From Tabrizicola_A sp044377735 (GTDB lineage: Bacteria > Pseudomonadota > Alphaproteobacteria > Rhodobacterales > Rhodobacteraceae), in NCBI GenBank assembly GCA_044377735.1, contig JBILYK010000052.1, positions 1-24,425 on the forward strand: a stretch of 24,425 nt of DNA, in the 5' to 3' direction. This document shows, one piece after another, positions 1 through 6,934 of the stretch (within the stretch, counting starts at the first letter, position 1; every line of letters starts with the position of its first letter). Both the position numbers and the translations under genes were made by a program. The notes under the pieces were generated by a model that worked only from the letters and a program-made list of their open reading frames with translations, was not told the origin of the DNA and searched no databases.

Positions 1-348
1 GCGCTTTTGCAACGGCACCAGCAGAACTTCGGGGGAAGAAGTTGAGCTATAAAGCGCCTAGAACCAGCGTTACAGCGCCCACCCGGCGGTCAGACGCTGC
101 CCTCTGTCAGGACCACTTGAAGGTCCGCCAAATGCTCTAAACCGACATTCGGCTTCTGTGTCAAATGTCGAAGCTCAAGCGCCGCCCCCCTTTGTTGATG
201 CGCTGGCCTGACGGAGGGAGTGAGGTTCCGAAAGCTTGGTGTCGGCTCTTGCAGCATTCGAGGACCGAGGGTCGGCGAATGCGCAAGAAACGGGTTGCTG
301 CGGGCGGCTTGCATTGCACAGTGAGAGCCTGACATCAGGAGGCCGTTT
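1..348. other. Intergenic stretch without a supportable gene
   Basis: No reading frame here has a recognisable protein family. The short frames on both strands are GC-rich open stretches that run into or across the start of the DUF1203 gene. The only clear signal is the ribosome binding site of that gene at the right end. A degenerate gene or a repeat fragment is possible but I cannot show one. Confidence 0.5.
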
Positions 349-819
349 ATGGACCAGTTCAAATTCCTTCCGCTTGCAAGTGATCGGGTGCACGCCCTGC
401 GAACCGGCGGGCGCGATGCCTATGAGTGTTTGCCCGAGCGCGTCATCTCGGATGGCGCAGGCAATCCTTGCAGGCATTGTCTGAATTTCATTCCGAAGGG
501 TGCGGAGATGTTGATCTTGGCCTATCGGCCGTTTGACACGGCGCAACCCTACGCAGAGACTGGGCCGATCTTCTTGTGCGCCGAGCCTTGCGAGCCTTGG
601 TCAGGGCAAGGTCTGCCGCCGATGTTGGACAGCCCGGATTATCTTCTCAAGGGATACACTGCGGATCAGCGGATTCGGTACGGCACGGGCAAGATCGTTG
701 GCAAGGCAGAGATTGCCAGCTATGCGGCCGATCTTCTGGCGCGGGAGGAGATCAGCTTTGTGGATGTGCGATCTGCGCGCAACAACTGCTTTCAAGCCCG
801 GATCGTGCGGGCGGTCTGA
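349..819 (+). CDS. DUF1203 domain-containing protein
   Basis: The product has 156 residues and matches the small DUF1203 family of unknown function, which is widespread in proteobacteria. The recognisable family pattern is an N-terminal FxxLPL segment, a central CRHC motif (residues about 41-44) followed by a conserved AYRPF stretch, then a cysteine-containing E-P-C-E-P-W segment, and a C-terminal VRSARNNCFQARIVR ending. The paired cysteines could bind a metal, which is inference only. The ATG at 349 is chosen because a strong CAGGAGG ribosome binding site lies 6 bases before it. The gene stands alone and converges on lldD. No signal peptide or membrane segment is seen, so a cytoplasmic protein is expected. 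The family match is fairly sure; the function is unknown. Confidence 0.8.
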   Translation: MDQFKFLPLASDRVHALRTGGRDAYECLPERVISDGAGNPCRHCLNFIPKGAEMLILAYRPFDTAQPYAETGPIFLCAEPCEPWSGQGLPPMLDSPDYLLKGYTADQRIRYGTGKIVGKAEIASYAADLLAREEISFVDVRSARNNCFQARIVRAV

Positions 820-915
820 TCGTTGGCGGAAGAACGGGGGCCTGTCGCGGGAGTCTGTCGCGGGGGCCTGAAAAGGGTGCCACCTGACGACGAGACGCCG
901 AAGGCGACCGAGGAG

Positions 916-2079
916 CTACGCCCAGCGCCCCTCGAAATCTTCGGGCACCAAGAGGTGGTCGCGCGCGAGCTCCGTGGCCCTTTGCACGCCGCACAGCGCC
1001 ATGGTGATATCCAGTTCCTTTTGGATGATCTCGAGCGCTTTGGTCACCCCCGCCTGCCCCATCGCGCCCAGCCCGTAAAGATAGCTGCGGCCGATGAAGG
1101 TGCCTTTGGCCCCCATGGCCAGCGCCTTCAGCACGTCTTGGCCCGAGCGGATGCCGGAATCGAGATGCACCTCGGTCTGATCCCCCACGGCGCGCACGAT
1201 CTGCGGCAGCATGCGGATCGAGGACAGTGCGCCATCCAATTGCCGCCCGCCGTGGTTGGACACGATGATCGCATCGGCCCCGGTGTCGGCGGCCATGCGG
1301 GCGTCGTCGGCGTCGAGGATGCCTTTCAAGATCAGCTTGCCGCCCCATTGGTCGCGGATACGTTCGACCTTTTTCCAGTCCAAAAGCGGGTCAAACTGTT
1401 CATTGGTCCACGAGGTCAGGGAGGACAGATCGCCCACGCCCTTCGCGTGGCCCACGATGTTGCGGAAGGTGCGGCGCGGGGTTGCGAGCATGCCCAAGGA
1501 CCAGCGCGGTTTCAGCATCATGTCGAGAATGTTCGGCAGGGTCAGCTTGGGCGGGGTGGTCAGGCCGTTCTTCAGGTCTTTGTGGCGCTGGCCCAGGATC
1601 TGCAGGTCGAGTGTCAGCACAAGGGCCGAGCAGTTTGCCTTCCGCGCCCGTTCGATGAGGGCATCGACGAAATCTTCGTCACGCATGACGTAAAGCTGGA
1701 ACCAGAAGGGGGTGGGGGAATGTTCGGCCACATCTTCGATGGAGCAGACCGACATTGTGGACATCGTGAAGGGCACGCCAAAGGCGGCGGCGGCGCGGGC
1801 GGCCTTGATCTCGCCATCAGGCGATTGCATGCCGCATGAGCCGATGGGTGAGAGGGCGACCGGCATGGCCACCTTTTCGCCGATCATCGTGCTTTCGGTG
1901 GTGCGCCCGGTCAGGTCGCGGGCCACGCGCTGGCGCAGGCGGATCTTGGCGAAATCGGTGACGTTTTCCCGGAAGGTCTGCTCGGTATAGCTGCCCGACT
2001 CTGCGTAGTCGTAAAACATTTTCGGGGTTTTCTTGACATAGATCGCCTTGAGATCGTCGATGCACGTGATGACAGCCAT
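916..2079 (-). CDS. lldD: FMN-dependent L-lactate dehydrogenase
   Basis: This 387-residue protein belongs to the FMN-dependent alpha-hydroxy-acid dehydrogenase family. It would oxidise L-lactate to pyruvate and pass electrons to the respiratory quinone pool at the inner membrane. Visible family features are the N-terminal YDY segment (residues 23-25), FQLY at 127-130, the active-site block SNHGGRQLD (274-282) with the proton-abstracting His276 and substrate-binding Arg279, and the FMN-phosphate segments DSGIR (307-311) and GR (330-331). Length is normal for LldD. The ATG at 2079 follows a CAGGGGG ribosome binding site. A perfect palindrome 15 bases upstream is a likely operator. Related 2-hydroxy-acid oxidases such as mandelate dehydrogenase or glycolate oxidase share this fold, so the substrate is inferred from overall similarity to LldD. 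No lactate permease or regulator gene adjoins it here. Confidence 0.9.
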   Translation of the reverse strand: MAVITCIDDLKAIYVKKTPKMFYDYAESGSYTEQTFRENVTDFAKIRLRQRVARDLTGRTTESTMIGEKVAMPVALSPIGSCGMQSPDGEIKAARAAAAFGVPFTMSTMSVCSIEDVAEHSPTPFWFQLYVMRDEDFVDALIERARKANCSALVLTLDLQILGQRHKDLKNGLTTPPKLTLPNILDMMLKPRWSLGMLATPRRTFRNIVGHAKGVGDLSSLTSWTNEQFDPLLDWKKVERIRDQWGGKLILKGILDADDARMAADTGADAIIVSNHGGRQLDGALSSIRMLPQIVRAVGDQTEVHLDSGIRSGQDVLKALAMGAKGTFIGRSYLYGLGAMGQAGVTKALEIIQKELDITMALCGVQRATELARDHLLVPEDFEGRWA

Positions 2080-2093
2080 AGCAGCCCCCTGTT

Positions 2094-2114
2094 TTGGTAA
2101 GGTGATATTACCAA
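2094..2114 (-). promoter_or_regulatory. Candidate lldD operator palindrome
   Basis: A perfect inverted repeat, TTGGTAA-N7-TTACCAA, lies 15 bases before the lldD start codon. The TTGGT/ACCAA half-sites resemble those bound by FadR-subfamily GntR regulators such as LldR and PdhR, but the spacing is wider than in the classical site. Seen: the symmetry. Inferred: its use as an operator. No GntR gene lies in the window. Confidence 0.5.
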
Positions 2115-2230
2115 TTGAACCGCGTCATGCAAGCGCTTGGCGCAGACATGGTCACGCCAGCCCAGCGGGCACTTGGGTTGCGCAAGCCAGGCTTGACCAT
2201 CATGAGTTGCGCTGATCTGTTTGGCCTATC

Positions 2231-3190
2231 TTGAGTTTTCAATGTGGTGAGCATTTGGGCGACCGTTTGGTTTTTGTGATGGACGGCCCGAGACTGGAAG
2301 CGCAAGCGCTTTTGCTGGCGGCCTCGTTGGCGGCTTATGGGCCCAAGGATGTGGCACGCTATGCGATGCGGCCGAAGGACAGCCTGCAGCCGATCTCTGC
2401 CGTGACGCGGCACATGCTTGATGCCTGCGACGTCGAGATTTGCACGTTTGAGCGGCCTGAAGCGCAATGGCGCAAGCCCTATCCGCATGGCAATAAGCTG
2501 TTGGCCTGTGCAGCCCTGGCCGAGCAGGTGCCTGCGAGCGAGGGCAGGACGATCTTTCTGGATACCGATATGATCTGCCTTGGCGATTTCACCGAGGACA
2601 TGACGGATGCGGCGCGGATCTATGCCGTGCCCGAGGGTGTGCCGACCTGGGGGCGCAACATCGCGGACTGGCAGCGCGCCTATGACTTTTTCGGGCTGCC
2701 GCTGCCGCAAGAGCGGGTCGCACTGACACGCAGGCGCCGGGTGGAGAGCCTGCCTTACTTTAACGCTGGCCTGGTCAGCTATCCCAATGCACCGCTGGGC
2801 AGATCCGGGCTTGGATTTGCGGCGGCATGGCTGGCCACTGCAAGCGCATTTGACCACTGCCCGATTGCCAAAAAGCGCCCGTGGCTTGACCAGATTACCC
2901 TGCCGTTGACCCTGTATCGCGAGGGGTTTGACTGGACGGTCTTGCCGGATGCCTACAATTACTCGATCTCTGGCAGATCAAACGAGCGGCAGATTCTGAA
3001 ATCGCGCATGGTGCATTACCATCGCGCCGTTTATCTGGCGCAGGTGCCAAAGCTGACACAAATGGCGCTGGAGGCCTGCTATGTGCCGCTGCCGCGCCGC
3101 TATCATGCAGATTTGCATGAGGTTTTGGCGATTCATTTCGCGCCCTGCTTGCCGATTGTTGCCACAAGCACCGCCGCAGGATTGCCGTGA
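2231..3190 (+). CDS. Glycosyltransferase-like (GT-A fold) protein
   Basis: This protein of up to 319 residues looks like a nucleotide-diphospho-sugar transferase of the GT-A fold. The main evidence is FLDTDM (residues 109-114), in which DTD is the metal- and nucleotide-sugar-binding DxD motif, preceded by a GNKL segment (87-90) and followed by a YFNAGLVSY segment typical of GT8-like enzymes. A late H-Y-H segment could supply another metal ligand. The N-terminus is uncertain: TTG at 2231 has no good ribosome binding site, TTG at 2255 has GGTGAG just before it, and ATG at 2279 would cut into the first beta strand (RLVFVMDG). No signal peptide or membrane span is seen. It is not next to other polysaccharide genes, so donor and acceptor are unknown. 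Confidence 0.6.
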   Translation: MSFQCGEHLGDRLVFVMDGPRLEAQALLLAASLAAYGPKDVARYAMRPKDSLQPISAVTRHMLDACDVEICTFERPEAQWRKPYPHGNKLLACAALAEQVPASEGRTIFLDTDMICLGDFTEDMTDAARIYAVPEGVPTWGRNIADWQRAYDFFGLPLPQERVALTRRRRVESLPYFNAGLVSYPNAPLGRSGLGFAAAWLATASAFDHCPIAKKRPWLDQITLPLTLYREGFDWTVLPDAYNYSISGRSNERQILKSRMVHYHRAVYLAQVPKLTQMALEACYVPLPRRYHADLHEVLAIHFAPCLPIVATSTAAGLP

Positions 3191-3210
3191 TTTACGTCCG
3201 TGGACTCTGG

Positions 3211-3240
3211 GGTGATCTGGGGTGATCTGGGGTGATCTGG
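3211..3240. repeat. Three tandem 10-bp repeats
   Basis: Three perfect head-to-tail copies of GGTGATCTGG occupy the gap between the convergent glycosyltransferase and trpA genes. The last four bases of the unit also precede the first copy. The array lies outside both reading frames. Confidence 0.9.
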
Positions 3241-3268
3241 GCCACGGCTCTGGCCTTGGGGCGTGATG

Positions 3269-4060
3269 TCAGGCCGAATGCGCCCCGGCGGCAAGGGCGG
3301 CGACAAAGGCCAGCACCTCGGCCGGTGATTTGCCTGCGCCGATTTCCTTGACGATGGCCGAGCCGACCACGCAGCCATCTGCCACCGAGGCGATGGCGCG
3401 GGCGGCTTCGGGCGTGTTGATGCCAAAGCCGACGATGACCGGCAGATCGGTGGATTGCTTGATGCGCGCCACTTCCGGGGCCACATCGGCGGCTTGGGCC
3501 GCCGCCGCCCCGGTGATGCCGGTGACCGAGACGTAATAGACAAAGCCGGAGGTGTTTTGCAGCACCGTGGGAAGACGTTTCGCATCGGTTGTGGGCGTGG
3601 CCAGACGGATGAAGTTCAGCCCGGCGGCCTGCGCGGGGATGCACAATTCGTCATCTTCTTCGGGCGGCAGATCGACGACGATCAGCCCGTCAATCCCGGC
3701 CTCTTTGGCCTGCACCAGAAACAGATCAACGCCGCGCGAATAGATCGGGTTGTAATAGCCCATCAGGACGATGGGAGTGGTGGGATCGGTGGCGCGGAAA
3801 TCGCGCACCATTTGCAAGGTGGCATCCACCGTCATGCCATGCTCCAGCGCGCGCTGGCCGGCCAGTTGGATGGTGGGTCCATCGGCCATCGGGTCGGTGA
3901 AGGGCAGACCCAGCTCGATGATATCAACGCCCGCAGCCGGAAGCCCGTTCATGACCGCCTGCGCGGTCGCCACATCAGGGTCACCCGCCATGATGTAAGA
4001 GACAAAGGCCTTTTTGCCCTGCGTCCGCAGCCGCGCGAAAGTGTCGTCAAGTCTGGTCAT
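3269..4060 (-). CDS. trpA: Tryptophan synthase alpha chain
   Basis: The 263-residue product is the alpha subunit of tryptophan synthase. It cleaves indole-3-glycerol phosphate to indole and glyceraldehyde-3-phosphate and channels indole to TrpB in the cytoplasm. The TIM-barrel hallmark ELGLPFTDPMADGP contains the catalytic Glu49 and Asp60, with the same numbering as the Salmonella enzyme. The phosphate-binding end is visible as VGFGI and GSAIV. Length is normal. The start chosen is the ATG at 4060 (MTRLDDTF), the usual TrpA beginning; the frame stays open far upstream, but that extension overlaps ychF antisense and is not TrpA-like. It is not followed by trpB or trpF within the window, so the trp genes appear split, as in many Alphaproteobacteria. 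Confidence 0.96.
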   Translation of the reverse strand: MTRLDDTFARLRTQGKKAFVSYIMAGDPDVATAQAVMNGLPAAGVDIIELGLPFTDPMADGPTIQLAGQRALEHGMTVDATLQMVRDFRATDPTTPIVLMGYYNPIYSRGVDLFLVQAKEAGIDGLIVVDLPPEEDDELCIPAQAAGLNFIRLATPTTDAKRLPTVLQNTSGFVYYVSVTGITGAAAAQAADVAPEVARIKQSTDLPVIVGFGINTPEAARAIASVADGCVVGSAIVKEIGAGKSPAEVLAFVAALAAGAHSA

Positions 4061-4128
4061 GACAGGTCCCCGAGATTCCTTGCTTTGCGGTTTCGCAGGC
4101 TGGGGCGGGAAAATCAATGGGGGCGACA

Positions 4129-4165
4129 GCGCTTGATCCCTTGCCCTATCCCGCCTATCAAGCGC
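4129..4165. promoter_or_regulatory. Inverted repeat in the trpA-ychF divergent gap
   Basis: A perfect 9-bp inverted repeat, GCGCTTGAT and ATCAAGCGC, is separated by 19 bases and lies 25 bases before the ychF start, between the divergent trpA and ychF genes. It could be an operator for either gene or a hairpin in the ychF leader. No known regulator is recognised. Confidence 0.45.
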
Positions 4166-4189
4166 GCGATCAGGGACAGGAGTGCCGCA

Positions 4190-5287
4190 ATGGGTTTCAA
4201 GATGGGTATCGTGGGTTTGCCGAATGTGGGCAAGTCGACCCTGTTCAACGCCTTGACCCGGACAGCGGCGGCGCAGGCGGCGAATTTTCCGTTTTGCACC
4301 ATTGAGCCCAATGTCGGCGAAGTGGCGGTGCCCGATGCGCGGCTGGACAAGCTGGCGGCGATTGCCGGGTCCAAGCAGATCATCCCGACGCGCATGACCT
4401 TTGTCGATATTGCGGGTCTGGTGCGGGGCGCGTCCAAAGGTGAGGGTCTGGGCAACCAGTTTCTGGCCAATATCCGCGAATGTGATTCCATTGCCCATGT
4501 GTTGCGTTGCTTTGAAGATGGCGACATCACCCATGTCGAGGGGCGGATTGATCCGGTGGCGGATGCGGAAACCATCGAGACCGAGTTGATGCTGGCCGAT
4601 ATGGAGAGCATTGAGCGGCGGCTGACGGCGCTGGGCAAAAAGCTGCGCGGGGGCGATCAGGATACGCTGGATCAGGACCGGCTTTTGCGCGCGGCTTTGG
4701 CCGCGCTGAACGCGGGCAAGCCTGCCCGTACGGTGCAGATTGCGCCGGAGGATCAAAAGCAGTGGCGCATGTTGCAGTTGTTGACCGCCAAGCCCGTGCT
4801 TTACGTTTGCAACGTCGAGGAGTCCAAGGCGGCCTCTGGCAACAGCCAGTCTGACCGCGTGGCCGAAATGGCGCGCGCCCAAGGGGCGGCGAGCGTGGTG
4901 ATTTCGGCCCGGATCGAGGAAGAGATCAGCCAGTTGGCCGAAGATGAGGCCGCGATGTTCCTTGAGGAAATGGGGCTGGCCGAGGCGGGCTTGGACCGTC
5001 TGATCCGGGCGGGCTATAGGCTGTTGGGCCTGCAAACCTATTTCACCGTCGGCCCGAAAGAGGCCCGTGCCTGGACGATTGCCAAGGGCACGCTGGCGCC
5101 GCAGGCGGCGGGGGTCATTCATGGTGACTTTGAAAAGGGCTTCATCCGGGCTGAGACCGTGGGCTACGACGACTATATCGCCGGCAACGGCGAGGCGGGG
5201 GCCAAGGAAGCGGGCAAGTTCCGGGTGGAAGGCAAGACCTATGAGGTCAAGGACGGCGACGTGCTGCACTTCTTGTTCAGCGGCTGA
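4190..5287 (+). CDS. ychF: Ribosome-binding ATPase YchF (Obg family)
   Basis: This 365-residue protein is the conserved P-loop NTPase YchF (OLA1), which binds ribosomes and prefers ATP over GTP. Residues 9-17 (GLPNVGKST) form the G1 loop, the G3 region reads DIAGLV, and the specificity loop is NVEE instead of the GTPase NKxD, the known reason for ATP preference. A coiled-coil region follows in the middle, and the C-terminus is a TGS domain (from about residue 280) ending in DGDVLHFLFSG, a standard YchF terminus. The ATG at 4190 has a GGACAGGAG ribosome binding site and gives the usual length. A frame upstream of it is open only by chance across trpA. It is transcribed alone and followed by a GC-rich hairpin. 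Confidence 0.97.
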   Translation: MGFKMGIVGLPNVGKSTLFNALTRTAAAQAANFPFCTIEPNVGEVAVPDARLDKLAAIAGSKQIIPTRMTFVDIAGLVRGASKGEGLGNQFLANIRECDSIAHVLRCFEDGDITHVEGRIDPVADAETIETELMLADMESIERRLTALGKKLRGGDQDTLDQDRLLRAALAALNAGKPARTVQIAPEDQKQWRMLQLLTAKPVLYVCNVEESKAASGNSQSDRVAEMARAQGAASVVISARIEEEISQLAEDEAAMFLEEMGLAEAGLDRLIRAGYRLLGLQTYFTVGPKEARAWTIAKGTLAPQAAGVIHGDFEKGFIRAETVGYDDYIAGNGEAGAKEAGKFRVEGKTYEVKDGDVLHFLFSG

Positions 5288-5290
5288 GGA

Positions 5291-5338
5291 TCCCCCCTCC
5301 CCATCCCTCCCCCACGAGGGGGGAGGGAGGCGACAGGG
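5291..5338 (+). repeat. REP-like GC-rich hairpin, copy A
   Basis: A C-rich run followed by a G-rich run forms a hairpin with 9-bp arms (5305-5313 with 5319-5327), directly after the ychF stop. The flanks (CCTCCCC before, AGGnGACAGG after) match the copy at 19212-19258, and the reverse complement of 19291-19330 matches the left part closely. The three therefore look like members of one dispersed intergenic repeat family. Confidence 0.7.
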
Positions 5339-5425
5339 TGTGCCATCATGGGGCATTTTTATGTTGTTTTATATCAATCGGTTGGGGTGGCGGTTTTAAC
5401 CGGCTTTTAACGGTTGGGTGTGGGT

Positions 5426-5444
5426 GGTGGGGTGGAACCCCACC
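5426..5444. terminator. Hairpin between convergent ychF and xylR
   Basis: A perfect 8-bp stem (GGTGGGGT with ACCCCACC) and a 3-base loop abut the xylR stop codon. It lies between converging genes and is a plausible terminator, although no clear U-run follows on either side. Confidence 0.5.
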
Positions 5445-6722
5445 CTACTGGGCGGCGAGGTCGCGTTGGGTGGTCAGGAGGTGTTCGCTGACCACCGACA
5501 GGGCCAGGGCGGCGGCGCCGTGGGCCCAGAGGAGGTCGCCCCAGGCGTGGATTTCGATCTTGGGCAGGGGGCGGCCGCTGTTGATGGCGAGATTGTCCAT
5601 CTCGGCCAGGGTTTCGGCGGCGTAGAGGTAGTCGTAGCGCATCCGCTCGCCCGAGAGGATAATCAGTTCGGGGTCGAAAAGGTTGATGACATTGGACAAC
5701 CCCACCGCCAGATAGCGCCCGGCCCGGCGGAAGATGGAGCGGGCGGTGGCGTTGCCGGCTTTGGCGTGGTCGTACAGGCTTTCCAGAAGGGCGTTGATCG
5801 ACAAGGTGTCGGTGGGTGGGCGGTTCAGCGCTGTTGTGGCCTCACGGGCGAGGGCATAGTCAGCCACATAAGCCTCAAGGCAGCCGCGCTGGCCGCAGCG
5901 GCAGAGCGCACCGTCAAGCTGCACCTTGGTGTGGCCCAGTTCCATCCCCAAACGGCCAGAGCCGCGGAAGATGCGGTGGTTCATCACAAAGCCCATGCCG
6001 ACGCCATGTTCGATGGTCACGACCGCGAAATCCGACAGACCGCGGCCCGCGCCGAACCAAAGTTCGGCCAAGGCCACCAGATTGGCATCGTTGTCGATGG
6101 TGACAGGCACCCCCGTGCGGGCGGTGGCGGCGGCGGCAAGGGGGATGTTGCGGTCATGCAGGACCGAGGACCAATGCACCATGCCCAGCGCCACATCGAC
6201 AAAGCCCGGCACACCGATACCGATGGCCGAAAGCTGGGTCGGCGCGATGGCGGCCTTGGCGCAGACCTGTGCCAAGAGGTTGTCGATGGCGCCCAGCAAC
6301 TCGGCCAGAGTCAAAGGGCCGGGCTGGCGGGGAATGGCGGTATCGGCCACAAGGTTGCCGGCGAAATCGACGATCACGGCGGTATGTTCGCGGTCGGACA
6401 GTTTCATGCCTGCCACCAGATGCGCGGCGGCGCGCACGCCCAAGGCGACGGCAGGACGGCCACGCGGGCTGTCAGGATCGCGGGGGGCGGCGACCTCTTC
6501 GATCAACCCGGCCTCGATCAACTCGGCACAGATCGTGGTGACGGAGGCGGGCGAGACGTCCAACTCACGCGCGAGGGTCACGCGGGGGATCAGGCCTGCG
6601 GCGCGGATGCGTTCAAAGATCTGCTGACGCAAAGGGCGCTGGGTTTCGGTGAGGGGGGGAATCAGCGGGCCGACGCCTTTTGGCCGATCCACACCCGCCG
6701 CGCCGCCGCTCATCTGCGCCAT
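5445..6722 (-). CDS. xylR: ROK-family transcriptional regulator, xylose repressor type
   Basis: The 425-residue product has a winged helix-turn-helix at about residues 34-78 and a ROK (repressor, ORF, kinase) sugar-binding domain behind it. The ROK zinc site is visible as His264 and CRCGQRGCLEAY (Cys274, Cys276, Cys281), and the sugar-binding ND pair as IDNDANL near 209-215. It is divergent from xylF and the xylose genes, so it most likely represses them and lets go on binding D-xylose. This is inferred from context and from similarity to Gram-positive and alphaproteobacterial XylR; E. coli XylR is an unrelated AraC-type activator. Start: ATG at 6722 follows GGGGGCTGAAG; ATG at 6713 is an alternative, and an upstream start at 6785 would add 21 residues with no similarity to the family. 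Confidence 0.88.
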   Translation of the reverse strand: MAQMSGGAAGVDRPKGVGPLIPPLTETQRPLRQQIFERIRAAGLIPRVTLARELDVSPASVTTICAELIEAGLIEEVAAPRDPDSPRGRPAVALGVRAAAHLVAGMKLSDREHTAVIVDFAGNLVADTAIPRQPGPLTLAELLGAIDNLLAQVCAKAAIAPTQLSAIGIGVPGFVDVALGMVHWSSVLHDRNIPLAAAATARTGVPVTIDNDANLVALAELWFGAGRGLSDFAVVTIEHGVGMGFVMNHRIFRGSGRLGMELGHTKVQLDGALCRCGQRGCLEAYVADYALAREATTALNRPPTDTLSINALLESLYDHAKAGNATARSIFRRAGRYLAVGLSNVINLFDPELIILSGERMRYDYLYAAETLAEMDNLAINSGRPLPKIEIHAWGDLLWAHGAAALALSVVSEHLLTTQRDLAAQ

Positions 6723-6841
6723 TACTTCAGCCCCCAAATAAAAATGACCCGGTCTCATGTAATTTTCGCCATAAACACGCTGCATCGCGGCGAAACTGGA
6801 TCAATTCTGATGCGAAACCAGCTTGGACCGGTAAATATATT

Positions 6842-6901
6842 TTGACAACTGAAATTATTCAGCGCAGCTTGATCCGGTACCGGCAAATCCGCCGGACCGG
6901 C
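6842..6901 (+). promoter_or_regulatory. Candidate xylF promoter and XylR operator region
   Basis: The unusually AT-rich divergent gap contains a consensus-like TTGACA at 6842-6847. It is followed at once by the inverted repeat CTGAA-N4-TTCAG (6849-6862), then the perfect palindrome CCGGTACCGG (6874-6883), then GCCGG-A-CCGGC (6891-6901). A convincing -10 box at the correct spacing is not visible. A repressor bound at 6849-6862 would sit in the presumed promoter spacer. Which of the three dyads, if any, is bound by XylR cannot be told from sequence. Confidence 0.35.
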
Positions 6902-6934
6902 TTTTTGCGGGCCGATATCCATGGGAGGATTGAT

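Noticed and set aside
175..546. 123-codon - strand frame over the DUF1203 start region
   Set aside because: It overlaps the DUF1203 gene antisense, has no family match, and lacks a clear ribosome binding site.
839..866. Imperfect direct repeat of CTGTCGCGGG in the DUF1203-lldD gap
   Set aside because: Only two short copies in GC-rich DNA; no evidence of function.
823..1839. 338-codon + strand frame opposite lldD
   Set aside because: Shadow of lldD; no domain recognised and no ribosome binding site.
3211..3240. CRISPR-like array
   Set aside because: The repeats are 10 bp and directly joined, with no spacers and no cas genes.
4061..5356. N-terminal extension of the trpA frame up to 5356
   Set aside because: The extension lies antisense to ychF and has no TrpA similarity; the normal TrpA start is at 4060.
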